From a virus, in IMG/VR virus record IMGVR_UViG_3300021347_000012, positions 1-38,374 of that record: 38,374 bases of DNA. One strand, given 5' to 3'. Below, one piece after another: positions 23,568 to 31,946 of the stretch. Position 1 is the stretch's first letter. Each line of letters begins with the position of its first letter. The notes beneath the pieces were generated by a model, which saw only the letters and a list, made by a program, of their open reading frames with translations, did not search any database and was not told the origin of the DNA. A program made the position numbers and the translations under genes.

Positions 23568-23698
23568 AATATTTATTAATTGTTTTTGTTTTTGCAACGG
23601 GATGCTCTGAGTTGCAAACTAAGTTTGATATGCACAAGGATGAACAACTAACTTGCAGAGCAGAAGATGAATCGCTATGTGCGGGGTGGAAACTATGA
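23564..23698 (+). CDS. Small lipoprotein, 44 residues
   Basis: A short frame overlapping the reductase stop (ATGA). It begins MKYLLIVFVFATGCSEL: a short basic start, hydrophobic core and lipobox ATGC, so Cys14 should be lipidated. The mature part is about 31 residues and has two more Cys. It overlaps the next tiny gene as ATGA. The size and lipobox recall outer-membrane spanin subunits (Rz1-type), but the Pro-rich feature typical of Rz1 is absent. Confidence 0.65.
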   Translation: MKYLLIVFVFATGCSELQTKFDMHKDEQLTCRAEDESLCAGWKL

Positions 23699-23814
23699 GA
23701 AAATTAGAAATAGTTCTACAGTGTACGCTTACAATAGCGACAATAGTTTCTACGAGTTGCCTAGTCTATGTAGTTATGTGGCTAGATGCTCTTAGAAAGG
23801 GGTGGCTTGTATAG
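23695..23814 (+). CDS. Tiny membrane protein, 39 residues
   Basis: Starts within the stop of the lipoprotein gene (ATGA). One transmembrane helix (about residues 12-31, LTIATIVSTSCLVYVVMW), a basic N-terminus and a KGW near the end. Tight coupling to both neighbours supports expression. It may be part of a small lysis or membrane cassette with the genes around it. Confidence 0.55.
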   Translation: MRKLEIVLQCTLTIATIVSTSCLVYVVMWLDALRKGWLV

Positions 23815-23844
23815 CCAATGTTTTACATTAATATAGGAGACAAT

Positions 23845-24087
23845 ATGTTAGAGAAAGTAAAGAACGGTGCTGATGGTGCGATTGACGTTGGCATTAAACT
23901 GATTAGCTTATCAATTATATTACAGATTATCTTTGGTCCAAAGGTAGCCTTCCTAACTGGAGATGTAATTGGTTCTATCTTAGGTATAGTATGGACCTTA
24001 GGCAATGGGGGATTGGCAGGTATAATCGCAGCCCTTATTATTTGGAGACTACTCGACAAAGATATAGTCGATGAGCTTAAAGACTAA
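23845..24087 (+). CDS. Holin-like membrane protein, 80 residues
   Basis: The ATG at 23845 is preferred over 23818 because AGGAGA lies at 23835-23840. The protein has an N-terminal amphipathic stretch (MLEKVKNGADGAIDVG), a hydrophobic segment (KLISLSIILQIIFG), a Gly-rich second segment (DVIGSILGIVWTLGNGG) and a third (LAGIIAALIIWRLL), then an acidic tail. Two or three transmembrane helices, small size and charged ends fit a holin, but many phage membrane proteins look like this. A candidate only. Confidence 0.65.
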   Translation: MLEKVKNGADGAIDVGIKLISLSIILQIIFGPKVAFLTGDVIGSILGIVWTLGNGGLAGIIAALIIWRLLDKDIVDELKD

Positions 24088-24220
24088 GGCTAACAAAACT
24101 TGGGGTCTCGTCCGTATGGATGGGACTTCCAAGCTATACTACAAATTAAAGAGTGACAAGAAATCTGTCACCGGTGACAAAGTTAATCCAAGACTTTGGC
24201 GAACTGACTGGAGGAAGTAA
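24071..24220 (+). CDS. 49-residue basic protein carrying a palindrome copy
   Basis: The frame starts at an ATG inside the end of the holin-like gene and ends exactly one base before the next start. The protein is basic (MSLKTKANKTWGLVRMDGTS, then LYYKLKSDKKSVTGDK and LWRTDWRK) and soluble. The palindrome at 24166-24179 is read as SVTGDK, the same frame as in the primase gene. No known family. Confidence 0.6.
   Translation: MSLKTKANKTWGLVRMDGTSKLYYKLKSDKKSVTGDKVNPRLWRTDWRK
24166..24179. promoter_or_regulatory. Palindrome copy 7 (TGTCACCGGTGACA)
   Basis: Perfect copy inside the 49-codon gene, 41 bp before the GTG start of the following nuclease-like gene. Confidence 0.85.
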
Positions 24221-24655
24221 GTGAACGAGAATAAAGTTATTAAAGCACTTAACAGTATGAAGTATAACTTTGAACCTATGGATGATAGGTTCTCAAGGTA
24301 CGATGCTTTTGATAAAGAGCACGGGATTATGCTAGAGATTAAGTGTAGGAATAAACACTACCCCGACACATTAATAGAGAAGATGAAGTATGATTGGAAC
24401 AAGAACTTTGCAGAGGAGAACAACTTAGAGTTTTGGTACGCAGTATCAATGCCTAACAAACCCGGCAGTCATACAATATATATCTTTGACCCCGCTAATT
24501 TAGAATCAGACGAAGACGGATATGATTTTAAGTGGCACATAAAAAAACTCCCAGAGAACACAGAGTTCAAAGGGAGTCAATGGATAGACAAAGAAGTTGG
24601 TTATCTACATATAGATGATTGTCTAATATCTTTTGAAGAACGTACTAATCATTAG
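24221..24655 (+). CDS. Small PD-(D/E)XK nuclease-like protein
   Basis: 144 residues from a GTG start at 24221 with GGAGG upstream. The segment RYDAFDKEHGIMLEIKCRNKHY has the spacing of a D...ExK nuclease core (Asp about 27, Glu about 38, Lys about 40). The rest is beta-rich (FWYAVSMPN, HTIYIFDP) with an aromatic C-terminus, as in small phage endonucleases and VRR/Holliday-type folds. It is the last rightward gene; its stop overlaps the end of the converging leftward gene by 11 bp. Enzyme activity is inferred from the motif. Confidence 0.6.
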   Translation: MNENKVIKALNSMKYNFEPMDDRFSRYDAFDKEHGIMLEIKCRNKHYPDTLIEKMKYDWNKNFAEENNLEFWYAVSMPNKPGSHTIYIFDPANLESDEDGYDFKWHIKKLPENTEFKGSQWIDKEVGYLHIDDCLISFEERTNH

Positions 24656-24658
24656 TAC
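24642..24658. other. Palindrome at the convergent gene ends
   Basis: GTACTAAT-C-ATTAGTAC, an 8-bp inverted repeat around one base. Both stop codons (TAG on each strand) lie in it, so the two arms end symmetrically. There is no U-run on either side, so it is at best a weak bidirectional terminator. Confidence 0.6.
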
Positions 24659-26417
24659 CTGTAGGCATAGCCATAAGTCCTATACCGTAAGCCTGTTTCT
24701 GCCTAGCTTTTTCATAGGCTAGGTTAGAAGCCTTAGGTTTATAATTAATAACCTTGTCTAACATCTGTTGGTAATCACTACCACCTGCTTCAAATAAAGG
24801 ATTAGCTTTGTTAATATCCTCAACCATTTTTTCTTTTCTCATATTATAACCCAATGCTTTTGGGTCATAACTTTTTGGTTTTCTTTTACTAGACACAGCA
24901 GACCAAGTTTTAATATTATCTATATTAGGAACTGTCATCATTACTACTCTGTTGGGTAACATCTTAGAAACACCCGGGACCTTCTCTATAAAGTTATGTT
25001 CGTCACTAACTACAGATACCATACGACCTGATGGCTGAAAACCTACCAAAGAATTAACTCCCCCTTCTGTAATAGAACTACCTTTAAAACTAAAGTTTAC
25101 CCAGACGTTACCAGAATCTTTATCTACTTTAAAATTAGGAGTATACTTTTCTCTTGGTGCGTTTGCTAAAGTATCCCAAAATTCTTTAGTCCAAAATCTT
25201 TTGCCCGGATTCTTAGGTCTAGTATATTCTAAACCTTTTAGGTAATCTGCTAACTCATCTAAATTCATTTTACTTACAGCAGGATTATCAAACGCTTTTT
25301 GTATGATGGCTAATTCACCTTCTTTTTTACCTAAAAGCCTTCTCATATCATTAGCGTGATTACCTCCTACGGTACTACTATCAGCCTTAGTAAATAGAAG
25401 AGCATTCTCTGAGCTACCTATAGAGGTCCCTTCTTTACCTGTTAGCTTTTGAAACATAGTCTTTCCTGCTTTCCATTGCTCTCCTACTATAGCTTGTATA
25501 GCATCTGTTTCAGCTTTGGTTGCAGGTCCGGAAGAACCTTTCATTACAGTGTGAAATCCTTCTACTGCATCTGTATATGCTCCGGGTTTTAACGGTACAT
25601 ATCCTGCGTTACCTAGTCTAGACATAAAGTCTGACAACAATTGCCTAGAGCCTGTAGAACCTGTTTGCTGAGTAATGTGCATATTATATAAAGCTCTATG
25701 AACATACTCTATGTTTGTATCTGCTTTATCAGACAGAGCCTTACTAGTCATAAGACCTTTATTAATCCCTTCGCTTCTATATATAGCTCGATTCTCAGGA
25801 CTAACAACATTCTTAGCTACATTCTTACCGCCTTCTAATATGGTCTTACCTATCCCTAGTCCTTTTTGTGCTACCTCATAAGATGCAACAGACACAGGTT
25901 TCTTAAGTCCTTCGTTTACATTGGCTAAGTATTTCTTTTGGAAAGGAGTAGCATTGTCTAGCGATTTAAAAAATAAACCACGTTTCATATCTCCAACAGT
26001 AGCTTGGGTTGTTTTACTTACACCATAAAACTCAGGTATATAATTAGGTACTGAAGATAAAGCAAAACCTTTCATTGCTCCTTCTTGTACATCAGCTCCG
26101 GCTTTAACTGCCTTCTCTGCACCTTTTAATCCTTTGGTAAATAAACCTGCACCTACTAAATTAAGAGGGTCGACAATAAGATTCGCAGCTCCGAAAGCCA
26201 TATACTTTAATCTATCTGCACCACTTCTTTCGTAGTAACCTTTCTTAGCTAAGTCTTCGTCTAATATCTGTTCAAAGTCATAGTTCTCTTCTTGGTTCCA
26301 ACCACGCTTAAGACCTTCCATAGCAGTCTCATCATCCCTACTAGCACCTACAAATAAACCTTGTACAGCATTAGAAGGCTTATCTAAAGCCTGCATTACA
26401 TCAGTAAACCAACCCAT
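24645..26417 (-). CDS. Internal virion/ejection protein candidate, 590 residues
   Basis: A large protein at the end of the leftward arm, following another large gene (overlap at 26417). The N-terminus contains MQALDKPSNAVQGLFVGASRDD and then a membrane-active-looking hydrophobic stretch YMAFGAANLIVDPLNLVGAG followed by LKGAEKAVKAGAD. The remainder is mixed alpha/beta with basic segments and no enzyme motif I can name. Location after the tail tube and core proteins matches T7 gp15/gp16-type proteins ejected into the host with DNA. Assignment is from position and character. Confidence 0.65.
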   Translation of the reverse strand: MGWFTDVMQALDKPSNAVQGLFVGASRDDETAMEGLKRGWNQEENYDFEQILDEDLAKKGYYERSGADRLKYMAFGAANLIVDPLNLVGAGLFTKGLKGAEKAVKAGADVQEGAMKGFALSSVPNYIPEFYGVSKTTQATVGDMKRGLFFKSLDNATPFQKKYLANVNEGLKKPVSVASYEVAQKGLGIGKTILEGGKNVAKNVVSPENRAIYRSEGINKGLMTSKALSDKADTNIEYVHRALYNMHITQQTGSTGSRQLLSDFMSRLGNAGYVPLKPGAYTDAVEGFHTVMKGSSGPATKAETDAIQAIVGEQWKAGKTMFQKLTGKEGTSIGSSENALLFTKADSSTVGGNHANDMRRLLGKKEGELAIIQKAFDNPAVSKMNLDELADYLKGLEYTRPKNPGKRFWTKEFWDTLANAPREKYTPNFKVDKDSGNVWVNFSFKGSSITEGGVNSLVGFQPSGRMVSVVSDEHNFIEKVPGVSKMLPNRVVMMTVPNIDNIKTWSAVSSKRKPKSYDPKALGYNMRKEKMVEDINKANPLFEAGGSDYQQMLDKVINYKPKASNLAYEKARQKQAYGIGLMAMPTGTND

Positions 26418-29347
26418 TAGTCTGCCCTCTTAAGTGCTTGTCCTGCTTCTTTACTTATCCTCTTTAATTCTTTCTTAAGTCTAGTCATCTCTGCTTTATA
26501 CTTGTCGTTGTCTACTCTACCGCCTGCTCTATCTCTAGCCATACGGTTTATCTTTTTGTTTAGAGAGCTTATCTTATTCTGATACTTGTAGTTTACACGC
26601 ATCTTCATCTTCTGCTCGTCATAAGTTTTAACCTTAATACCGATAGCTCCAAGAAGTGCTTCATTTAAACTCTTGTCATCTTTAGTTGGATGCCTCTTAC
26701 CATTAGCTTGATAAGCATTATATATGCTAAACCCTTGATGAAAGAAAGGTAAGAACTCTTTACCTATGATGTTAGCCCTAGCTTTTAACTCATCCTCCAT
26801 AACTCCTGAACCTACTCCCGGTTCCATCTGTTGTGTGAATGTGTCAAATCCTGTGACTGCTTTAGCTATACCACCAATAGCACCACCTGATGGCTGTAAA
26901 GGTGCGGGAAGACCCGGTACGCTAAACCCTTGTTGGCTTGTGCTGAACACATCACCCGCAGGAATCCACCTCGATACGTCTAGATACTTCTCATTAGGAA
27001 GTTTAATCATTGTATTAGCCCCAGGAATTCCTAGTACATCGAAGCCCATATTCAGCTCCTCGTATCTCTTCCTCTCTGTCCTGTACTCCTCATCGTCCGC
27101 AGCTAAATCGTTAGCAGCATTTAAGATTAGACCCCATTTAGCTATCTTCCAAGGTCTCTTCATTACTGTTTCAGCTACGATAGGTGCAGCTCTATATGTA
27201 TAAGAGATAAATGGCATAGCAGTCTCACGCATTAGTTCTACTGCAGGTGCATCAATCTCATAGTCAAGCATATACTTACGAGCAAAAGCTGCTGCTTCTG
27301 CGTACTGGTCATCAGTAGGTGTAATACCTTCTCTAACATTCTTAGCTAAGTGGTCCTTAAATAAAGCTAGACGGAAGACACCGTCCTCTGCACTGTATAG
27401 CTTATCTAGTGGAGTTTTACCTGCGTGTTTCTTTGTGCTCTCCCACATATTATCTAACAGCTTGTCATCATTCTGAGCACCTATCTTCATATACTTCTTG
27501 TAGGTGTCCACCTCAAAGTCTGTTAGTTCTCTCTTCATCATATCAGCATTAAAGACTCCTAACTTCTCAGCCATTTTAAAGTCTTCACTCTTAGTCTTGT
27601 TACCTAAAGGAGTAAACGCGTTAAAGAAATCTTTACCTGCTGAGCCTAAGTGTTTGTACTGACCATCAACTAAATCATACAGAACTACGTTAGACATAAC
27701 ATTGTTCATATGTACTACTGGGTTAAGAGATGTCTTAGTTCTCTTCCAAAACTGTAGTGCCTTGTGGTGTAACGTAGAAAATCCTCCGTACCTACCTTGT
27801 CGATACTTCTTCATTCTGTTAGCCCACACTAAATCCCTATGAACTTCTGGAGATACATACCTACCTGCTAAGTTTCCAAACTCTCGAACTCTAGTTCCTT
27901 TCTTTCCTACCTTAACAAAAGTTTCAGGCATCTTTATAAAACCTTCTGGCACATTTTCTGGTGCTACATTCTTAGGTAATACAACATCGTTTCCCATTTT
28001 AGTTATATCATCATAGAATTTAAACGTAGCTACATCGTTAGTCATTAGCTTACCAGTCTTAGCCATAGCAAATGTAGAGCTTATAATCTCACCCATCTTT
28101 GCTCTTTCTTCGGGAGTGTAATCTTTGTTCATAAGGACTTGACCCTTACCTTCTTTAATTACTCTGTATCCGTTGGCTTCTTCTTCTTTAATTCTAGCAG
28201 CTAATGTCTGACCCTTTCGTGGTCTAAATGTTTTATCTCTACCTCTACGGACAAACTCTGACGCAATAACTCCTACATTATTTTCGTCTCGTATTATTCT
28301 TTTCTTCCTAGGGTCAGCAGTTTTTTCGTAAGAACGATATAAATATTTCTTTTTGTTAGCATTAAAAACATTTTTATCTAACAAACCTAAGTCTACTAAT
28401 TGTTTACCTAGACCATTAACAATATTTCTACCTTCTTTTCCTAACGCTTTAACATCAGGAGTCATAAGTTCCATTTCAGACTTAGCTAACTTCTCGTCAG
28501 TCATAAGTTTGTATAGTGCTCTGTCTTGTTCCGGAGTTAGCTTCTCAAACTTTTGAAGAACTTCATTAAAGTCTCCTGCCCATTTGTTTTCTAGTATCCT
28601 TCTGTTACCTTTGGCTTTAACGTAAGTATCAGGAAGACCATAGTTTTCTATAATCCAACCACCCATAGTCTTACCAAATCTAGTCTGTCCAAATTTGTCA
28701 GCAGCTTTCTTACCAGCAGAATAAGCTGGACGTATAGGAGCAGCTACACTACGTTGAAATATGTTTAATTCTTTAGCAAACTCTCCGTCATCTATAGCTT
28801 TACCTATGTTAGAGTAACCACTCTTAAGAGCAGGAACCATAGTCTTGTTGAATTTGTACATAGCAGGAGACAGAGCAGTACCACCGGCAATACCTATAAG
28901 AGTATTGTTAAGCCTAGTCATACCTTCTTCTTCATCTACATATCCTAGAGGTGCAGAAAGACCTCCGGCAATAGCTCCTGCTTTTGCTGCGGATGCAATG
29001 TTCTTTGCTTTCATTCCGGGGATAAACCAACCGATAGGGTCTCCAAACAAACCTGCAGTATAAGCAGCCATCATAGAACCACCATACTCTTCGTTTTGTA
29101 AATATGTATTTAACCTTCGTTGGTCTGCAGCCATTTGTTCTTCATCAGTACCAAGTAGTTGCTTGACTCCACGCCAAGTATCTTGCATACCCATACGAGC
29201 AACAAAAGCTAGTTTGTCTTGATAAGTTTCTTCTTCATACTCAGGAGATATATTTCCTCTAAGACCTGCAGTAGATTTATTTATATAGTTACCTGAGGAT
29301 ATCGACTTACCTTCTTTCCAAGCAGCTAGTTCTTCTTCATAAGTCAT
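26417..29347 (-). CDS. Large internal virion (DNA ejection) protein, 976 residues
   Basis: The second longest gene here. After a charged N-terminus come helical segments and a hydrophobic, Gly-rich part (YTAGLFGDPIGWFIPGMK, then IASAAKAGAIAGGLSAP) that resembles the hydrophobic motif in the neighbouring 590-residue protein. The middle (about 240-700) is helical and basic; the C-terminus is a charged coiled coil (INRMARDRAGGRVDN, MTRLKKELKRISKEAG). Size, helical nature and gene order fit the T7 gp16-like core protein that forms a channel across the cell envelope. No lytic transglycosylase catalytic motif is recognised, unlike T7 gp16. Confidence 0.7.
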   Translation of the reverse strand: MTYEEELAAWKEGKSISSGNYINKSTAGLRGNISPEYEEETYQDKLAFVARMGMQDTWRGVKQLLGTDEEQMAADQRRLNTYLQNEEYGGSMMAAYTAGLFGDPIGWFIPGMKAKNIASAAKAGAIAGGLSAPLGYVDEEEGMTRLNNTLIGIAGGTALSPAMYKFNKTMVPALKSGYSNIGKAIDDGEFAKELNIFQRSVAAPIRPAYSAGKKAADKFGQTRFGKTMGGWIIENYGLPDTYVKAKGNRRILENKWAGDFNEVLQKFEKLTPEQDRALYKLMTDEKLAKSEMELMTPDVKALGKEGRNIVNGLGKQLVDLGLLDKNVFNANKKKYLYRSYEKTADPRKKRIIRDENNVGVIASEFVRRGRDKTFRPRKGQTLAARIKEEEANGYRVIKEGKGQVLMNKDYTPEERAKMGEIISSTFAMAKTGKLMTNDVATFKFYDDITKMGNDVVLPKNVAPENVPEGFIKMPETFVKVGKKGTRVREFGNLAGRYVSPEVHRDLVWANRMKKYRQGRYGGFSTLHHKALQFWKRTKTSLNPVVHMNNVMSNVVLYDLVDGQYKHLGSAGKDFFNAFTPLGNKTKSEDFKMAEKLGVFNADMMKRELTDFEVDTYKKYMKIGAQNDDKLLDNMWESTKKHAGKTPLDKLYSAEDGVFRLALFKDHLAKNVREGITPTDDQYAEAAAFARKYMLDYEIDAPAVELMRETAMPFISYTYRAAPIVAETVMKRPWKIAKWGLILNAANDLAADDEEYRTERKRYEELNMGFDVLGIPGANTMIKLPNEKYLDVSRWIPAGDVFSTSQQGFSVPGLPAPLQPSGGAIGGIAKAVTGFDTFTQQMEPGVGSGVMEDELKARANIIGKEFLPFFHQGFSIYNAYQANGKRHPTKDDKSLNEALLGAIGIKVKTYDEQKMKMRVNYKYQNKISSLNKKINRMARDRAGGRVDNDKYKAEMTRLKKELKRISKEAGQALKRAD

Positions 29348-29356
29348 AGCTTATCC

Positions 29357-31066
29357 TTATTTATTTGTGTACCAAACACCGCCCATTTGTTTAATCTCTC
29401 CTTTGGCTACAGCTCTTTTTTCTTGAGATACAGTTTGATATCTAGAATCGCCCGGTTTTATTTTTGTCCACTTAGTTTCACTAGTATTATCAATTTGTTT
29501 TTCTCTGCCAGTGTTTTCTACTTTTTTAAGATTCTCTTTAAACTCTCCTGATAGAGTAGCTGCAAATTCTTCAGCTTCTCCTGCTTTTCCTTGCCTTAAT
29601 AAAGAAGTAAGAATCTGACCATTACTTAATTTATTGTCTTTGCCATTAAGTTTAGCAGGAACTATATCAAATTGTTTTTTGTTTATGTTATATTTGTCTG
29701 ATAAGAAATTTGGTTCTACGTCAGCAACAACAACATCTTCTCGTAGTTCTCCTGATACTTCGTCTACAGATTCTACCGTAACAGCAACAGCACTATTGTC
29801 TGTAATTCTTTCATTGTTAAAGTTTTCTTCTAATTTATTATTATAAGTTTTTCTTGTACCGCCTTGACCTATCCTAATAATATCTAAACCTTCTTCACCA
29901 GTAACATTACTTTCAGCCCAAGATAAGAATTCAGGAGTATCCTCTTTCCAGTTGCCTTCTCCCGGGAATGCTCCCGATACAAAGAACCTTTGTTTATATT
30001 GGTCCCATATCCTATCGTATACTCTAGCTTGTGCTGCGGTTAATCCATACTCCGCAGCTTCAATTTCTTTAGGGTCAGTAATTGTATCGTATTCTCCTGT
30101 CTCTACATTGTACTTACTAATAATCTCCCTGTCTCCATCATTAGTAACTAAGAACATACCCTTCGGAGGCATCTCTAATCCTTTTTCTGCAAGTTTAGTA
30201 GCCATTAATTGAGCTTCGGTATCAGCTTCTATCTTAGCATTTCTGATATCATTATTGTATGTATAGTTTTCAGTTTCAATTACAATATTATCTTTCTGTG
30301 CTAACTTAAGTTCTCTTTCTGCTTTAGAATTAAGTTCTTCTAGATTGTAAGACTGCTGCCACTGGTCTTTTTGTATATCTACTTTTTGTTGTTCAAACAT
30401 CTTAGTAAATTCAAACTCATTCTCAGCTAACATTTGTCTTGCTCTAGCTATATCAAGGTCTCCGTTTCTAATTTCATTAAGAATTGCATCTTGTGTTTTA
30501 GCATACTCATCTTTAGCTAGTAACCTTTCTTGTTCGCTTGTTGCTAAATCATAATCTCTATCTTGTTGATATTTAAGATTTTCAAATTTACCAAAATCTA
30601 ATTCAAGACGACTTTCTTGAACACCTATGTCAGACTTAGTCTTAGCTTCTTCACTAACAACTTGTCTTTCTAGTAAGTCAGTCTTTCTAGTTTCTAAATC
30701 AAAAGTTCTATCTTGAGTTTGCATTGTTCTAGCTTTATCTAAAAACTTTTGACCTATGCCCGGAAGACCTGCCTGAATAAATTCATTAGCAATATTTCTT
30801 AAAGTGTTAGGATTGTTTTGGTCCATACCCTGAGCACCTTTTAAAATATTAGTTATAGTCTCAGCCTTTTCTTGTTGTGCGGTTTTCATTCCTGCCATTC
30901 CAGCGAGGTTTTGCATAAGCATACCTCCGGCTTGAGTTGCTCCATATACAGAAGCACGACCCGGTTGCAGTTGAGCTACCTTTAATGCTCTATCTCTAAT
31001 ACCTACATTATCTGCTGTAGCTGAATCAAAGATATTAGCTATACCAAACATACTTTCTTCTGCCAT
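29357..31066 (-). CDS. Internal virion protein with long coiled coils, 569 residues
   Basis: The N-terminus (FGIANIFDSATADNVGIRDRALKVAQLQPGR, in two parts, then GGMLMQNLAGMAG) is followed by extended Gln/Glu/Lys-rich coiled coil from about residue 110 to 270. The C-terminal half is more globular (AQARVYDRIWDQYKQRFFVSG, GKAGEAEEFAATLSGEF) and ends with WYTNK. It lies between a gp14-like gene and the two giant internal proteins. A core or ejection protein similar in role to T7 gp15 is likely, by position and composition. Confidence 0.7.
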   Translation of the reverse strand: MAEESMFGIANIFDSATADNVGIRDRALKVAQLQPGRASVYGATQAGGMLMQNLAGMAGMKTAQQEKAETITNILKGAQGMDQNNPNTLRNIANEFIQAGLPGIGQKFLDKARTMQTQDRTFDLETRKTDLLERQVVSEEAKTKSDIGVQESRLELDFGKFENLKYQQDRDYDLATSEQERLLAKDEYAKTQDAILNEIRNGDLDIARARQMLAENEFEFTKMFEQQKVDIQKDQWQQSYNLEELNSKAERELKLAQKDNIVIETENYTYNNDIRNAKIEADTEAQLMATKLAEKGLEMPPKGMFLVTNDGDREIISKYNVETGEYDTITDPKEIEAAEYGLTAAQARVYDRIWDQYKQRFFVSGAFPGEGNWKEDTPEFLSWAESNVTGEEGLDIIRIGQGGTRKTYNNKLEENFNNERITDNSAVAVTVESVDEVSGELREDVVVADVEPNFLSDKYNINKKQFDIVPAKLNGKDNKLSNGQILTSLLRQGKAGEAEEFAATLSGEFKENLKKVENTGREKQIDNTSETKWTKIKPGDSRYQTVSQEKRAVAKGEIKQMGGVWYTNK

Positions 31067-31097
31067 AATTGTATCCTATTTATAAATTACTAAAATT

Positions 31098-31943
31098 TTA
31101 TTGTCTAAATAAATCACTTCTTCTAGCATTGTCTTGAGCACTACTAAAACCTGTTCCATTTCTTATTGCGTTAGTTCTAGCTGCATCTGTAAGCATACTA
31201 TAACCACTTTTTATATCTTGTATTAAAGGTTTAAAATTATAATCTTGTGCTTGACTTGCTAATCCTGACCAAAATCCTGCTTTAGTATCTGCAGTATTGC
31301 TTCCTGCTGTAGATACTCCTCCCATATTACCAGTAGCATTAGAACCTTGACCTACCATTCTTCCCAAATCTGCTTGAGGTCTTAACATACCCGCTACATT
31401 CATAGCTCCTTCACCCATACTAAGTGCTTCAGCTCTAAGCATATTTCTGTAGTCCATACCAGTTTGCATAGCTTGCATCTGACCTCTCATTCTATCTCTA
31501 CCAATAGCATCTTCAATAGCCATTTGGTCGTAGTAACCTTGTGTCCCAGTCCTACCTTGTGCTATAGCTTGCTCTTGTTGTGCTAGTCTCTGTTGGTTAT
31601 AAGCATCAGCATTAAAGTCTTCAAACCTTTTAAACTGTTGTTGCTCCATAGCATATGGGTCGCCCATCATACTTTGTAATTCTTCGTTTGCCATAGCAGA
31701 AGAACCTAAAAACCCTTGCATCATAGCCTGATACTGTGGGTCTAAAGTTTGTAATATTTGTTTTGTTTCCGGGTCAAACTCAACATTACCTGCAGGACCA
31801 TAGTTGCTCCAAGGTAATGACCTATCGTAAGCTAAGTTCTGTTGGTCTACTTGAAACTGCTGATTAGCTTCTGCAGCTTTCTTTTGTTGGAATCCTGAAA
31901 GCAAACCAATTCCTGCCTTTGCTAAAAATGCTCCTATTGCCAT
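31098..31943 (-). CDS. Internal virion protein, gp14-like, 281 residues
   Basis: The N-terminus has a short hydrophobic helix (IGAFLAKAGIGLLSGFQQ) followed by KKAAEANQQFQVDQQNLAYDR, a signature of gp14/gp7-type injection proteins of podoviruses. The rest is Gln/Met/Ala-rich (MQGFLGSSAMANEELQSMM, RMRGQMQAMQTGMDYRN) with a Gly/Asn-rich section near 200. Internal proteins of this kind leave the capsid first and form a pore in the outer membrane. First of the internal protein block. Confidence 0.75.
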   Translation of the reverse strand: MAIGAFLAKAGIGLLSGFQQKKAAEANQQFQVDQQNLAYDRSLPWSNYGPAGNVEFDPETKQILQTLDPQYQAMMQGFLGSSAMANEELQSMMGDPYAMEQQQFKRFEDFNADAYNQQRLAQQEQAIAQGRTGTQGYYDQMAIEDAIGRDRMRGQMQAMQTGMDYRNMLRAEALSMGEGAMNVAGMLRPQADLGRMVGQGSNATGNMGGVSTAGSNTADTKAGFWSGLASQAQDYNFKPLIQDIKSGYSMLTDAARTNAIRNGTGFSSAQDNARRSDLFRQ

Positions 31944-31946
31944 TAT

